Shown in pieces: positions 8,781-16,907 of a stretch of 64,000 nt of DNA (position 1 is the first letter of the stretch; the number at the start of each line of letters is the position of its first letter). The translations under genes and the position numbers were made by a program. The DNA is from Beijerinckiaceae bacterium (GTDB lineage Bacteria; Pseudomonadota; Alphaproteobacteria; Rhizobiales; Beijerinckiaceae): NCBI GenBank assembly GCA_027532775.1, contig JAPZTO010000001.1, forward strand, positions 62,001 through 126,000, given 5' to 3'. Below the pieces are notes generated by a model. It worked only from the letters and a program-made list of their open reading frames with translations. It ran no database searches and had not been told where the DNA came from.

Positions 8781-9647
8781 TCAGCCCTTGCGGACGAGCG
8801 GCCTCGGCGTGAGGACCGGCGGCATCTCGACCTCGCGCAGGCAATGGCCGGGGATCTGCATCGCGCTCTTGGTGAGGCGGCCGATATCGGCTTCGAAGGC
8901 CATCAGCGTGCGCTCGGAGGGGATGGCCTCGCGTTCCGGCCCCTCGACGAGCAGATGCTCGAGCGAATAGCGGTATTGCGCGGCGCGGTCATAGAAGGAC
9001 CAGTTCACCCGGGCGATGATCAGCGCATTCTCGCAGATGCGCTCCAGCGCCTCGTTGCGCTGCTCCTCTGTCAGATGGCCGACATGGCCGAGGCTGCGCG
9101 CCCGGACATGATCGGCCTGGATGACCTGCGAGGCGACGAGCCGGAAATGCGGCACCAGCGCGTGATCGGCGGCGATCGTATCCTTCACGCGGTTGTAGCG
9201 CGAGACCAGCGAGGAGAAGGCATGGCCGGGATTGCTGATCCGGCGCAGGATCGGCGAATCATTCCGCGCGCCGAATTGGGGCCCGCCCATGATCGTGCGG
9301 TGGAACAGCGTTACATCATGCTCGCGCGGCGGGATGACGCGGTGGAAAGCGAGGTTGCGCTCCTGCCAGGTGCCGCGCGGGGCATCGGTTTCCGGCATCA
9401 GGAAGTTCCAGGCGCGGTTGCGCAGTTCCTTCTCGTCCTCGGTATAGGCGTAGAAGGACGAGGGCTCGCCCCGCATCCGTGCCGAGACCGTGCCGGTGAA
9501 GGGCAACAGCACGTCATTGGTGAAGCCCTGCTGCGGCCGCCCGAAATCGCCCGTGGTCGGCATGCAGGCGAGAAGCGGCAGCGCAAGGATCGCAGCAAGA
9601 CCGGGCGCGCGGACAAGGCGGTAGATCGGGGCGGAAACGGGCTGCAT
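8781..9647 (-). CDS. Conserved lipoprotein of unknown function
   Basis: A 288-residue predicted lipoprotein: the signal segment is followed by a lipobox LLAC near residue 29. The start at 9647 has a strong AGGAGG 5 nt upstream; the longer frame to 9752 is rejected. The body is helical and charged (YTEDEKELRNRAWNF, AFSSLVSRYNRVKDTIAADH, LTEEQRNEALERICENALIIARVNW) without a motif I recognise. It seems to be a family restricted to Alphaproteobacteria, but that is an impression. It faces the DUF1254 gene across repeat locus 2. Confidence 0.6.
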   Translation of the reverse strand: MQPVSAPIYRLVRAPGLAAILALPLLACMPTTGDFGRPQQGFTNDVLLPFTGTVSARMRGEPSSFYAYTEDEKELRNRAWNFLMPETDAPRGTWQERNLAFHRVIPPREHDVTLFHRTIMGGPQFGARNDSPILRRISNPGHAFSSLVSRYNRVKDTIAADHALVPHFRLVASQVIQADHVRARSLGHVGHLTEEQRNEALERICENALIIARVNWSFYDRAAQYRYSLEHLLVEGPEREAIPSERTLMAFEADIGRLTKSAMQIPGHCLREVEMPPVLTPRPLVRKG

Positions 9648-9784
9648 CAGGCCTCCTCGCCAGCAGGCCGCGCCGGGCCGGGCGTGCGGAAGCACGCGCG
9701 GGGGCGGGCCCACCGCGCGCATGCGGTTGGGCTTTCCCTGTCGCGCCGGCAAGCGGGCTCAGGGCGGGAAAGGGTTTACGCAGG

Positions 9785-9982
9785 TTACGCGCGCTTGCGC
9801 CGGCCGGAGCGGGGGCTCTGGCTTTTGGGGGCGTGAGCAGGGGGATCTTCGTGACGTTCGTAGCGAACGCCGGTGAACAGCAGGATGGTCGCGCCGGAGC
9901 CGCCGTTACCCAGCGGTTCACCCGCCGGCAGCGTGCCCGGTTTGGCCCCTTGACGAGGCCGGAAGCGGATCAGTTCGCCCAT
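9785..9982 (-). CDS. Small basic protein preceded by a CtrA-type box
   Basis: A 65-residue basic protein: MGELIRFRPRQGAKPG at the N terminus, a short hydrophobic stretch ATILLFTGVRYERH, and a Lys/Arg/Ser-rich tail. I chose the ATG at 9982, preceded by AAGGAG at 10 nt; the frame is open to 10036. A perfect TTAA-N7-TTAA sequence lies 85-99 nt upstream of this start. No known function. Confidence 0.6.
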   Translation of the reverse strand: MGELIRFRPRQGAKPGTLPAGEPLGNGGSGATILLFTGVRYERHEDPPAHAPKSQSPRSGRRKRA

Positions 9983-10066
9983 GGCCAAAACTCCTTCGGA
10001 AGGGAAGCCGCACGCCGGCAGGCGGCGTCGAATCAACCCTTCCTTGAGGAAATTGCGGGCAATGTC

Positions 10067-10081
10067 TTAAGAGGTGCTTAA
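10067..10081. promoter_or_regulatory. CtrA-type full binding site
   Basis: The sequence TTAA-GAGGTGC-TTAA matches the CtrA consensus TTAA-N7-TTAA exactly. TTAA is rare in this GC-rich window, which makes a chance full match less likely. It lies downstream of the DUF1491 gene and upstream of the 65-residue ORF (start 9982), so it would act on the latter. Binding is inferred, not shown. Confidence 0.6.
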
Positions 10082-10114
10082 GGAGCGTGCCGAAACGGGC
10101 CGCTTCCTCAAGGC

Positions 10115-10468
10115 TCAGCCTTCAGGCTCGATCATGGGATCGAGGAAATGCCGGCCCTGGCGGTCCTCGATCTCGACGATCCAGCAATCGGGATCGAAGC
10201 GGATTTCCTTGTCCAGCCGGGCCTCGACGGCTGGCCGCTCGAGCACGGGTGCGGCATGAAGCCGGGTGAAGACCCGGTCTTCGGGCTTGCCCGCATAGCT
10301 CGACATCGGCGCGGGGCCATACAACGCTGCCGTGCCGTCGAGATGGTCGACCACCACGAAGATTGTGCCGGCCTCGGCACCGCCCCGGCGGCGCAGCGCC
10401 CCGAAGGCGCCCTCGATCGCGGTGCGGCGGAGATAGGCGGAGACGAAGAAGTCGCTCGTCAGCCGCAT
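10115..10468 (-). CDS. DUF1491 family protein
   Basis: A 117-residue protein beginning MRLTSDFFVSAYLRR, the hallmark opening of DUF1491, followed by GAEAGTIFVVVDHLDG, FTRLHAAP and the C-terminal CWIVEIEDRQGRHFLDP. The family is small, cytosolic and uncharacterised, found across Alphaproteobacteria. The start at 10468 sits one base after the stop of the peptidoglycan-binding protein gene, so the two are an operon with translational coupling. Confidence 0.85.
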   Translation of the reverse strand: MRLTSDFFVSAYLRRTAIEGAFGALRRRGGAEAGTIFVVVDHLDGTAALYGPAPMSSYAGKPEDRVFTRLHAAPVLERPAVEARLDKEIRFDPDCWIVEIEDRQGRHFLDPMIEPEG

Positions 10469-10469
10469 G

Positions 10470-11309
10470 TCAGGGATTGGTGATGGCGATGCCGGTGGTC
10501 GAGGCAAGCAGCTTGAGGACCGGGCCCTTCGGCTCGCCACGGGGCGGCAACTTGCGGTCCCCCTCGAATTTCGCCAGCGCGTTGCGGGTCGAGGGGCCCA
10601 TCTGGCCATCCTCGGTCAGCGGGCCATAGCCGGCCTTGTTGAGCGCGCGCTGGACATCGAGCACGGTCCGGCTGGGCTTGTCCTCGGCGGCGGGGCGCTC
10701 GGTCCCGTTGCGCTTGAGCAGGTCGGACAGTTCGTCGCGCATGGCCGCGCGCGAGGCGGATTGCAGGTCTTTCAGCAGGGCTTCGCTCGGGCGGCCATCG
10801 ACCGGAACCCGCTGGGAGAACTGGTAATCGCGGATCGCCTGCGTCGTCGCCGTGCCCGGGCGGCCATGGGCCTCGCCCTTGTAGAAGCCTCGACGGGTCA
10901 GTTCGCGCTGGATATCGGCGAGCAGCGGGTCGGAGGGGGCGGCAGCAGGCGGCGGTTCGGCCGGCTTTGCGGCAACAGGCGCCGCCGGGGCCGGCACAGG
11001 GCGCGCCGTCGGGGTCGCGGGCTGGGAGTGGGCCGGCTGGGAATGGGCTGCCTGCCGGGTGGCCGGTTCCGGCCGGAGCGGCGGCGCGGGGAAGGATTCC
11101 GCCTCGCGGATGGCATTACGGAACAAGGGCGTGGGGTGTTTCTCGTTCTGCATCATCACCGCATTGACGATGATCGTGCCGCCGAAAAGGCAGGCCAGGG
11201 CCGCCACGACACGGCCACCCGTGACAAAGCGACGGCGCGCGCGGCGCGGCCGATCGTCGTCTTCCGGCATCCGGCGTTCCTGGGCCCGGTTCCGTTGCTT
11301 CATGGTCAT
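10470..11309 (-). CDS. Membrane-anchored peptidoglycan-binding domain protein
   Basis: A 279-residue protein with a short basic cytoplasmic N terminus, one membrane anchor (about residues 33-52, VVAALACLFGGTIIVNAV), a Pro/Ala-rich linker, and two peptidoglycan-binding-1 repeats: IQRELTRRGFYKGEAHGRPGTATTQAI near residue 150 and VQRALNKAGYGPLTEDGQMGPSTRNAL near residue 230. A likely periplasmic cell-wall anchor; no hydrolase domain is present. Start 11309 or 11303; AGGGGG precedes both. It sits between the histidine-kinase-like gene and DUF1491 on the same strand, 19 nt after the kinase stop. Confidence 0.8.
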   Translation of the reverse strand: MTMKQRNRAQERRMPEDDDRPRRARRRFVTGGRVVAALACLFGGTIIVNAVMMQNEKHPTPLFRNAIREAESFPAPPLRPEPATRQAAHSQPAHSQPATPTARPVPAPAAPVAAKPAEPPPAAAPSDPLLADIQRELTRRGFYKGEAHGRPGTATTQAIRDYQFSQRVPVDGRPSEALLKDLQSASRAAMRDELSDLLKRNGTERPAAEDKPSRTVLDVQRALNKAGYGPLTEDGQMGPSTRNALAKFEGDRKLPPRGEPKGPVLKLLASTTGIAITNP

Positions 11310-11328
11310 TACCCCCTGTCGATTCCGT

Positions 11329-12969
11329 TCATCCCGCGATACGGATCGGCTCTTCCCCAATGGTCTCGTGGCCGGCCAAAACCGGCAATCGGCCAGCATA
11401 GGCGCCGGCGAAGCGCAAGGTCAGGTCGCGCCCGCCCGCAGCCGAGAACCCGATGCCGCTTTCGCCGGCGAGGGCCTCGCACAGGGCCGCCTCGAACGGA
11501 TCCGCCATCGGGGCCTCATCCGAAGGCGGGGCGTGGCAGGTGACCAGGAGGTCGGCGCCATCCCGCAGCCATTCGAGCCGCGCACCCTCGCGGGCCATGG
11601 CGCGGCGCAGCATGATCTCCACCGCGAAGCGCGCAGCCGGCAGCGGCAACCGCGCGGCGGGCAGCCCCGCCGGGGCCGTGACGGCGAGCAGGCCGCGATC
11701 CTGCGCTTCCCGCAGGTTGAGTGCGCGGATGCCGTCGGAAAGCAGGCGATTCGGCAGGATATCGGCGGGCTCGTCCGGCCCGTCCTGGAGGGCGCGCAGC
11801 CAGCGGCCCATCAGATGCGTGTTGCGATGGGCCTCGCCGATCGCCTTGTGAGCCTCGGCGGCGAAATCCCTGGTGGTGGCAGGATCACGCGGGGCGAGGC
11901 GCGGGTCGGCGAGCATTTCGAGGAAGCCGAGGCCGGCATTGAACGGGGCCACGCTGTCATGCAGCGCGCGCGACAGCAGGGCCGGGTCTCCCTTCCGGGC
12001 GGGAGACGGCTCGGCCGCCACACGCTCCGCCGGCTCATACAGGAAGATCGCAAGCCCCGGCTCGCCAGGCAGCGGCGCAACCGTGCAGGTATAGCGATCA
12101 TAACGCGGCGGCAGCGGAAAGCCCGCGCCGGCAGGGTCACGGCGGAGGCGCAGCACGAGGCCTTCGGTTGTCCGGTCCTCGTGAATCGCCCGGGAAAGGG
12201 CCTGGAGCAGCGGCACGCGATCGGCGATCAGCGTGGCCGCGACAACCGACCGTTCGGGAAAATGCGTTTCGAGCAGATGCCGGCGGAACGGCGCCTCGCC
12301 CTCGGCATCCAGCGCGCCGACCTGATCCACCACGAGGACCTGCCGCGCACCGCCGCGCAGGAGCAAGCCATTCAGGGCTTCAAGACGGCCAAGCCGGCGG
12401 CGGGGATCGGGCTCGATGGCGATGGTTTCAGCCGCCGGCTGCCGGAGGGCCCCCAAAGCGAGCGGCACGGTCATCGCGATGGCCGGAGCCACTGCGGCGA
12501 GATCGAGCGGGCCCTGCAGGAAACAGGCGATTGTCGCTAGCACGGCAATGCCGGCAATGGCGCGCGCCGGTCGCGGGCGATTCCGGAGCGCGAGCCAGTC
12601 GGCCAGCCCGAGGGCAGCGGAAAGCAGCGAAAGCAGTGCGAGGATCGGCAGCCCGACACCGGCAAAGGCGGCGAAGGGCAGAACGAGCAGCCCGCTGAAC
12701 AGGCCGGCCAGCCGCGACACCGGCCGCTCACGCGAGAGCAGCACGAACCCGCAGACCGAAGCGGCGAGGACGCCGCTGAGGCCGATCCATTCCGGCAGGA
12801 CGGCTTCGAGGCCGCGGAAGGGCAAGGTGGCGAGCGAGAGACCCATGGCCAGCGATCCGGCGAGGACCCCGAGGAGGCGCCGCCCGGCCAGAGCCGCAGC
12901 CATGCCCGACCCGCCATGGCTGGCGAGGGCAGAAGCGCCCATCAAGGTCTGGGTCCAGTCGATCGTCAT
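11329..12969 (-). CDS. Membrane histidine-kinase-like protein
   Basis: A 546-residue protein. Residues about 20-180 are hydrophobic and make roughly six to eight membrane helices; a middle region resembles a degenerate PAS-type sensor; then an H-box-like helix ALHDSVAPFNAGLGFLEML with histidine at 337. The C-terminal part occupies the place of an ATPase lobe, but the usual N box and the G-rich boxes are weak (only GESGIGFSAAGG resembles the G2 box). Either a diverged sensor kinase or a phosphotransfer/pseudokinase. A near-perfect CtrA-type box lies about 65 nt upstream of the start. No cognate response regulator is adjacent. Start at 12969 gives MTIDWTQTLMG; the frame is open to 13011. Confidence 0.65.
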   Translation of the reverse strand: MTIDWTQTLMGASALASHGGSGMAAALAGRRLLGVLAGSLAMGLSLATLPFRGLEAVLPEWIGLSGVLAASVCGFVLLSRERPVSRLAGLFSGLLVLPFAAFAGVGLPILALLSLLSAALGLADWLALRNRPRPARAIAGIAVLATIACFLQGPLDLAAVAPAIAMTVPLALGALRQPAAETIAIEPDPRRRLGRLEALNGLLLRGGARQVLVVDQVGALDAEGEAPFRRHLLETHFPERSVVAATLIADRVPLLQALSRAIHEDRTTEGLVLRLRRDPAGAGFPLPPRYDRYTCTVAPLPGEPGLAIFLYEPAERVAAEPSPARKGDPALLSRALHDSVAPFNAGLGFLEMLADPRLAPRDPATTRDFAAEAHKAIGEAHRNTHLMGRWLRALQDGPDEPADILPNRLLSDGIRALNLREAQDRGLLAVTAPAGLPAARLPLPAARFAVEIMLRRAMAREGARLEWLRDGADLLVTCHAPPSDEAPMADPFEAALCEALAGESGIGFSAAGGRDLTLRFAGAYAGRLPVLAGHETIGEEPIRIAG

Positions 12970-13032
12970 CGGCCCGTCACGTCCCGTTCTGTTTGGTCCT
13001 TTTCCCCACATCCGACCATGCGTCGGGCGATC

Positions 13033-13047
13033 TTAAACGGGTGCTAA
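13033..13047. promoter_or_regulatory. Near-perfect CtrA-type site
   Basis: TTAA-ACGGGTG-CTAA has one mismatch to TTAA-N7-TTAA. It lies 64-78 nt upstream of the histidine-kinase-like gene start (12969) on the minus strand, a sensible promoter position. Together with the perfect box at 10067 it suggests that this small cluster belongs to a CtrA regulon. Confidence 0.45.
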
Positions 13048-13262
13048 GATGCAGCGTCCCGGAGCCCCGGTTTCGGCCCCGGAGGTGCCGGGGCTCCGGC
13101 CTTTCCGCGACTATGGTGAACAACCTCTCTCCATCTACGCGCTGCCGGTCGCAAAGGCGTTATGGTTCCGGACAGAAGGCCGGATCGATAAAATTCGACG
13201 AAAATTGCCAACAGAATCGCGACCTCCCTGCTTTATGCCGGAGACAGGATGGGAGAAGCATC

Positions 13263-13625
13263 ATGTTCTGGCGTGCCACCTTGGCGATTGCGGCGCTCTA
13301 CTACGTGACGGTTCCGGCAGAGGACCGCCGGCAGACGGCATCGGAACTGCGCGCGGCAGCCGGGCAGCTGCCTGCCCGCGCCATCGACCTGTGCAGCGAG
13401 AAGCCGCTGCTCTGCACCGAGATTGCCCGGCAGGCCGGCACGGCGCTTGCCCCCGGGGCACTCGTCTCCGCGCCTCCCCTGCCTGCCGCGATGCCTCTGC
13501 CTCCAGCAAACCCGGCCGCCGGCCCCGAGCCGCAGGCGAAGGCCGCACCCGAGCGCCGGATCGTGGAGGGGGTTCCGCTGCCGCCGCGCCGGCCGGTGCC
13601 GCATCCGGCGCGAAAAGGGGCTTGA
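13263..13625 (+). CDS. Small secreted or anchored proline-rich protein
   Basis: A 120-residue ORF with an N-terminal hydrophobic segment (MFWRATLAIAALYYVTVP), a short region with two cysteines (LCSEKPLLC near residue 46), and a Pro/Ala-rich C-terminal half. GGGAGA lies just upstream of the ATG at 13263. Resembles small envelope proteins of Rhizobiales of unknown function. SufE starts 31 nt after its stop. Confidence 0.6.
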   Translation: MFWRATLAIAALYYVTVPAEDRRQTASELRAAAGQLPARAIDLCSEKPLLCTEIARQAGTALAPGALVSAPPLPAAMPLPPANPAAGPEPQAKAAPERRIVEGVPLPPRRPVPHPARKGA

Positions 13626-13656
13626 CCTTCCCGCCGCCACGCGACACGTGACCGGC

Positions 13657-14076
13657 ATGAATATCCCGCCCGCGCTCCAGACCATCCGCGACGATCTCGC
13701 CTTCCTCGACGATTGGGATGATCGCTACCGCTACCTGATCGATCTCGGGAAAACCCTGCCCGCCTTGCCGGCGGAGGCCTATTCCGACGCGTTCAAGGTG
13801 CCGGGCTGCGCGAGCCAGGTCTGGCTGATGATGGACCGTGACGCCGCAACAGGGCGCCTTGCCATCCGGGGCGACAGCGATGCGCTGATCGTGAAGGGGC
13901 TGGTTGCGCTCGTCATCGCGATGTTCTCGAACCGACTGCCGGACGAAATCACGGCGATGGATGCGCAGGCCTTCTTCGCCGCGATCGGGCTTCGCGAGCA
14001 CCTGACCTCGCAGCGCGCCAACGGGCTCGCCTCGATGGTGGCGCGGATCAAGGCCGAAGCCAGCCGCGCCACCTGA
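13657..14076 (+). CDS. sufE: SufE-family cysteine desulfuration protein
   Basis: A 139-residue SufE-like protein, the sulfur acceptor that takes persulfide from a SufS-type cysteine desulfurase for Fe-S cluster assembly. Family features: IRDDLAFLDDWDDRYRYLIDLG at the N terminus, the catalytic cysteine at residue 51 in VPGCASQVW, and GLVALVIAMFSN, then GLREHLTSQRANGL. Normal length. No suf genes adjoin it, so it is a stand-alone copy, common in Rhizobiales. The Shine-Dalgarno sequence is weak. It converges on the DUF6456 gene, 24 nt away. Confidence 0.92.
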   Translation: MNIPPALQTIRDDLAFLDDWDDRYRYLIDLGKTLPALPAEAYSDAFKVPGCASQVWLMMDRDAATGRLAIRGDSDALIVKGLVALVIAMFSNRLPDEITAMDAQAFFAAIGLREHLTSQRANGLASMVARIKAEASRAT

Positions 14077-14100
14077 TCACGAAGGGTCCGCTTCCGAGGG

Positions 14101-14940
14101 TCAGCTTCCGGGAGTGACTGCCTGGATGCGGCCGGCCCTGAGGCCGGTTGCCAGGTTGTCGAGCCCGTAATGCCGGGCCAGAACGCGGAGCGCGAAGGCC
14201 AGGGCGATCTTGCCGGAGCGGACCGGCAAAGCCTGTTCCCGCTCCAGCGTTTCCACGCCTTTGCCGAAACCGCAGATCTCGACGAGGATGCCGGAGAAAT
14301 CCGGCCCCACCGCCCTGAGCGCGCGGTCGACGCGCTGGCGCGCTGCCACCACCCGGTCAGCCTCGGCCAGCCCCTCCCCGCCCGAGCCGTCGACGGCCGG
14401 GCGCGTCCAGTCCATCGTGACGGCGGGGATGGTGCCGGCGAGGCGCAGGTCCGACCGCAGACGGAGCCCGGCCTCGATCTCGGCCGGGCCGACGAGATGC
14501 GCGACATGGCGCTGCCGCCGCAGCATCTGCAGCGGATCCTCCCGCAGGTTGACGGCGACGATCTGCCCGGCAAGGGCCGGTTCCGGCCGGAAGACGATCT
14601 CCCGATGCTGGGCCGCCACCTCGCCGGCCGCCTCGCGCTTCAGCCGCGCGCGCCCTTCCGGCGTGATGACATGGCCCCCGCCGGGAAGGACGCGGATCGC
14701 CCCGGCGGCGAGCAAAGGCGCCAGCAGGCTGGCCGGGAAGCGGCTCGCCAGCGAGACGCGGCGGCGTTCGTCGCGGAAGACAAGCCGGCCGCGCTGGGCC
14801 TCGACGCACATGCCGGGCTCGGCCAGCCGCTCGAGAAGCCGGGCCGTCTCGCGCGGGTCCGGCTCCGGCACAGGCCGGGTCCGGGGTTGCGCGGCGCGGC
14901 CAGGCTTGCTGCGGGCGGGCGGTCCACCAAACCGGGTCAT
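14101..14940 (-). CDS. DUF6456 protein, GafZ-like GTA transcription activator
   Basis: A 279-residue protein. The C-terminal half carries the DUF6456 signature (EADRVVAARQRVDRALRAVG, ILVEICGFGKGVETLE, ALRVLARHYGL). In Caulobacter, GafZ, the partner of GafY, carries this domain and acts with RNA polymerase on the GTA cluster; in Rhodobacter the two are fused as GafA. The N-terminal part (about residues 40-110) looks like a winged-helix module. The start overlaps the upstream DnaA-like gene by 4 nt (ATGA), the gafY-gafZ arrangement. Seen: domain, overlap, a GTA cluster 10 kb away. Inferred: the GTA role. The longer frame to 15216 is a shadow of the upstream gene. Confidence 0.72.
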   Translation of the reverse strand: MTRFGGPPARSKPGRAAQPRTRPVPEPDPRETARLLERLAEPGMCVEAQRGRLVFRDERRRVSLASRFPASLLAPLLAAGAIRVLPGGGHVITPEGRARLKREAAGEVAAQHREIVFRPEPALAGQIVAVNLREDPLQMLRRQRHVAHLVGPAEIEAGLRLRSDLRLAGTIPAVTMDWTRPAVDGSGGEGLAEADRVVAARQRVDRALRAVGPDFSGILVEICGFGKGVETLEREQALPVRSGKIALAFALRVLARHYGLDNLATGLRAGRIQAVTPGS

Positions 14941-15383
14941 GACGCGTCTCCCGTGCCGAAGGTGCGGAACCAGATGTCGATGGCCGCCTCGAGGGCATCG
15001 AGTGCCCGGTCGACCCGGGGAAGTTCGCGCCGCTCCTCGATCCGCAGGCAGGCATGGCGTGCGGAAGTCCGGTCGCGGCCGACCATGGCGCCCGCGCGGG
15101 TCAACGAGCAGCCGAAGACGACATGGGCGAGATAGATCGCCGTGTGCCGGGCCTGCACGATCGCGGCGGCGTTGCGTTCCGGCCGCAGGAGCGCCGCAGC
15201 GGGAACCCCCTTCCACGCCGCGGCCGAGGCGCGGCAGATCTGCTGCTGCATCTGGCGCTGCAGGGCCCGGACACTTCGCCGGGCAGGATCCTCCGCGGCG
15301 GGAACGGACCGGCGACGACTCGGCGGTTCCATAAAGTTAAAGCTTCCGAATATTATAGAAATACTGGATAATTGCTCCATCAT
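14937..15383 (-). CDS. DnaA domain IV-like DNA-binding protein, GafY-like
   Basis: A 148-residue protein whose C-terminal part resembles the helix-turn-helix domain IV of DnaA: ARHTAIYLAHVVFGCSLTRAGAMVGRD then RTSARHACLRIEE. There is no AAA+ domain, so it is not a replication initiator. Small DnaA-domain-IV proteins immediately upstream of a DUF6456 gene are the GafY type. The ATG at 15383 has GGAG 5 nt upstream; an internal ATG at 15332 is the alternative. It overlaps the DUF6456 gene by 4 nt. Function in GTA activation is inferred from architecture and pairing. Confidence 0.72.
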   Translation of the reverse strand: MMEQLSSISIIFGSFNFMEPPSRRRSVPAAEDPARRSVRALQRQMQQQICRASAAAWKGVPAAALLRPERNAAAIVQARHTAIYLAHVVFGCSLTRAGAMVGRDRTSARHACLRIEERRELPRVDRALDALEAAIDIWFRTFGTGDAS

Positions 15384-15595
15384 GCTTGCTCCGCAACCAA
15401 TCTCCCCGCGCGAAGGCTAGGGCCCGGCCGGGGCGAAGCTCAATGCCGAAGCGGGCCCGGCATCCGGCCCGAAAAAAAGAATTCCCCGCTTTCGTCCACC
15501 TTGTGGACAGTGCCCGTCGGGGCGCCGGGCAAGCTGCAACGCGCATGGAAGCAACCGGCAAGCAACCCGCCTTCGGCCAGGCTATGAACGGGCAC

Positions 15596-15618
15596 AAAAA
15601 AAGCGCCCCGCAGGGCGC
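15596..15618 (-). terminator. Intrinsic terminator of mucR
   Basis: On the minus strand, a GCGCCC-TGCG-GGGCGC hairpin (15618-15603) is followed directly by a run of seven T. It lies 55 nt downstream of the MucR stop codon. Confidence 0.8.
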
Positions 15619-15672
15619 CCTTTCCGGTTTGTAGAGACTCTCCAGAGGAGGCGCGGAAATCCGCGCGAAGTC

Positions 15673-16095
15673 TCAGCGCGCGCGGCGACGCTGCTGGCCG
15701 AGGCCCATTTCCTTCGCCAGCCGCGACCGGGCGGCCGCATAGTTCGGCGCCACCATCGGATAGTCGGCCGGGAGGCCCCACTTCTCGCGATACTGCTCGG
15801 GCGACATGTTGTACTGCGTGCGAAGGTGGCGCTTCAGCGACTTGAACTTCTTCCCGTCTTCCAGGCAGATGATGTAGTCGTTGTTCACCGACTTCTTGAC
15901 AGAAACCGCAGGCTTCAGCGGCTCGGCGGCAGCTTCGATGATCGGCGTGCCCACCCGCGTCAGCGCAGTGTAGACCTCGTTGATCAGGCTCGGAAGATCC
16001 GAAGCGGGAACGGAATTGTTGCTGACATAGGCAGACACGATCTCCGCCGCCAATTCGATCAGATCACCCTGTTCGATTGCATTCGCCATGAGCAT
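15673..16095 (-). CDS. mucR: MucR/Ros family zinc-finger transcriptional regulator
   Basis: A 140-residue regulator of the Ros/MucR family, which in rhizobia and Brucella controls exopolysaccharide, motility, cell cycle and virulence genes by binding AT-rich DNA. The zinc-binding region reads [22 protein letters not shown], with CLEDGK replacing the CxxC of classical fingers as in many MucR proteins, followed by [28 protein letters not shown], the family hallmark. Start at 16095 (AAGGA upstream) or 16089. The upstream region is AT-rich, as expected for autoregulation, and a terminator follows the gene. Confidence 0.93.
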   Translation of the reverse strand: MLMANAIEQGDLIELAAEIVSAYVSNNSVPASDLPSLINEVYTALTRVGTPIIEAAAEPLKPAVSVKKSVNNDYIICLEDGKKFKSLKRHLRTQYNMSPEQYREKWGLPADYPMVAPNYAAARSRLAKEMGLGQQRRRAR

Positions 16096-16420
16096 ATTTC
16101 CTTCTCTTATGGCCGGGCAGAGCATACCACCCTATTCCTTGTTTTTCTTCAGGCCAACGGTTGAAAAGGATGATACCTTGGTCGTAGGTCAAGATATCTT
16201 GCGAAAACTCGATTCGAGATTTTCAACCGTCCGTTTTTCTTTCAGCAATATTTTCGGATAGTTGCAAGCGGTTTGTGACAAATATCACATAATTTTCACG
16301 CGTGCACCATGGTTTTCCCAGTGAAAGTGCGGCCGGTTCGCAGTTCACATTGTCGTTTGTACACTTGCTGTCTCAAGTTGCGTGGCCCATTTTGCGCTGA
16401 TGCAAGCATGGAGTGGTGCG
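16096..16420. other. AT-rich divergent regulatory region mucR/msrB
   Basis: About 325 nt without a gene. Markedly AT-rich from about 16125 to 16310 (for example ATATTTTCGG and AAATATCACATAATTTTC), containing one perfect CRP-type palindrome. Likely holds the promoters of both mucR and msrB and MucR autoregulatory sites. Confidence 0.5.
16274..16289. promoter_or_regulatory. CRP/FNR-family palindrome
   Basis: TGTGA-CAAATA-TCACA, a perfect TGTGA-N6-TCACA palindrome. It lies 132 nt upstream of msrB and 179 nt upstream of mucR in the AT-rich divergent region. Exact match to the CRP consensus; which regulator binds is unknown. Confidence 0.55.
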
Positions 16421-16831
16421 ATGAAAGCAATTCAGAAGGTGATCAAGTCCGAAGCGGAGTGGCGCGCCCTGCTGACACCCGAGCAATACCGCGTCCTGCG
16501 CGAGCATGGCACCGAATGCGCGTTCACCGGACCGTTCCTCGAAGAAAAGCGCACCGGAACCTTCCATTGTGCCGGGTGCGACACTGCCCTGTTCCGGACC
16601 GACAGCAAGTTTGAATCCGGAACCGGCTGGCCGAGTTTCTTCGAACCGGTCGAGGAAGGCGTGGTCAGCTATCACGAGGACCGCTCCTACGGGATGCGGC
16701 GGATCGAGATCCGCTGCGGCGCCTGCGATGGCCATCTCGGCCATGTGTTTCCGGATGGCCCGAAGCCGACCGGGCGACGCTATTGCACCAACGGCGCCGC
16801 CTTTACCTTCCGTGCCGATCCGGGCGAGTAA
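16421..16831 (+). CDS. msrB: Peptide-methionine (R)-S-oxide reductase
   Basis: MsrB reduces the R-sulfoxide of methionine in oxidised proteins, in the cytosol, with thioredoxin. The 136-residue protein has the structural zinc ligands C50, C53, C99 and C102, the motif [18 protein letters not shown], the catalytic cysteine at 122 in RRYCTN and a candidate resolving cysteine at 33. The start at 16421 is preceded by GGAG at 7 nt; the ATG at 16382 would add an unusual leader. Normal full-length MsrB domain, not fused to MsrA. Confidence 0.95.
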   Translation: MKAIQKVIKSEAEWRALLTPEQYRVLREHGTECAFTGPFLEEKRTGTFHCAGCDTALFRTDSKFESGTGWPSFFEPVEEGVVSYHEDRSYGMRRIEIRCGACDGHLGHVFPDGPKPTGRRYCTNGAAFTFRADPGE

Positions 16832-16907
16832 GGCCCCTCACCGCCCGCCCCCGTATCGCCCTGCGCGGGAATCCGGCTAGATACGGCGGATTGATGAGGA
16901 TTCGCCG

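Noticed and set aside
14937-15383. DnaA-like gene as a second replication initiator
   Set aside because: Only the DNA-binding domain IV is present, no AAA+ domain and no DnaA-box cluster nearby.
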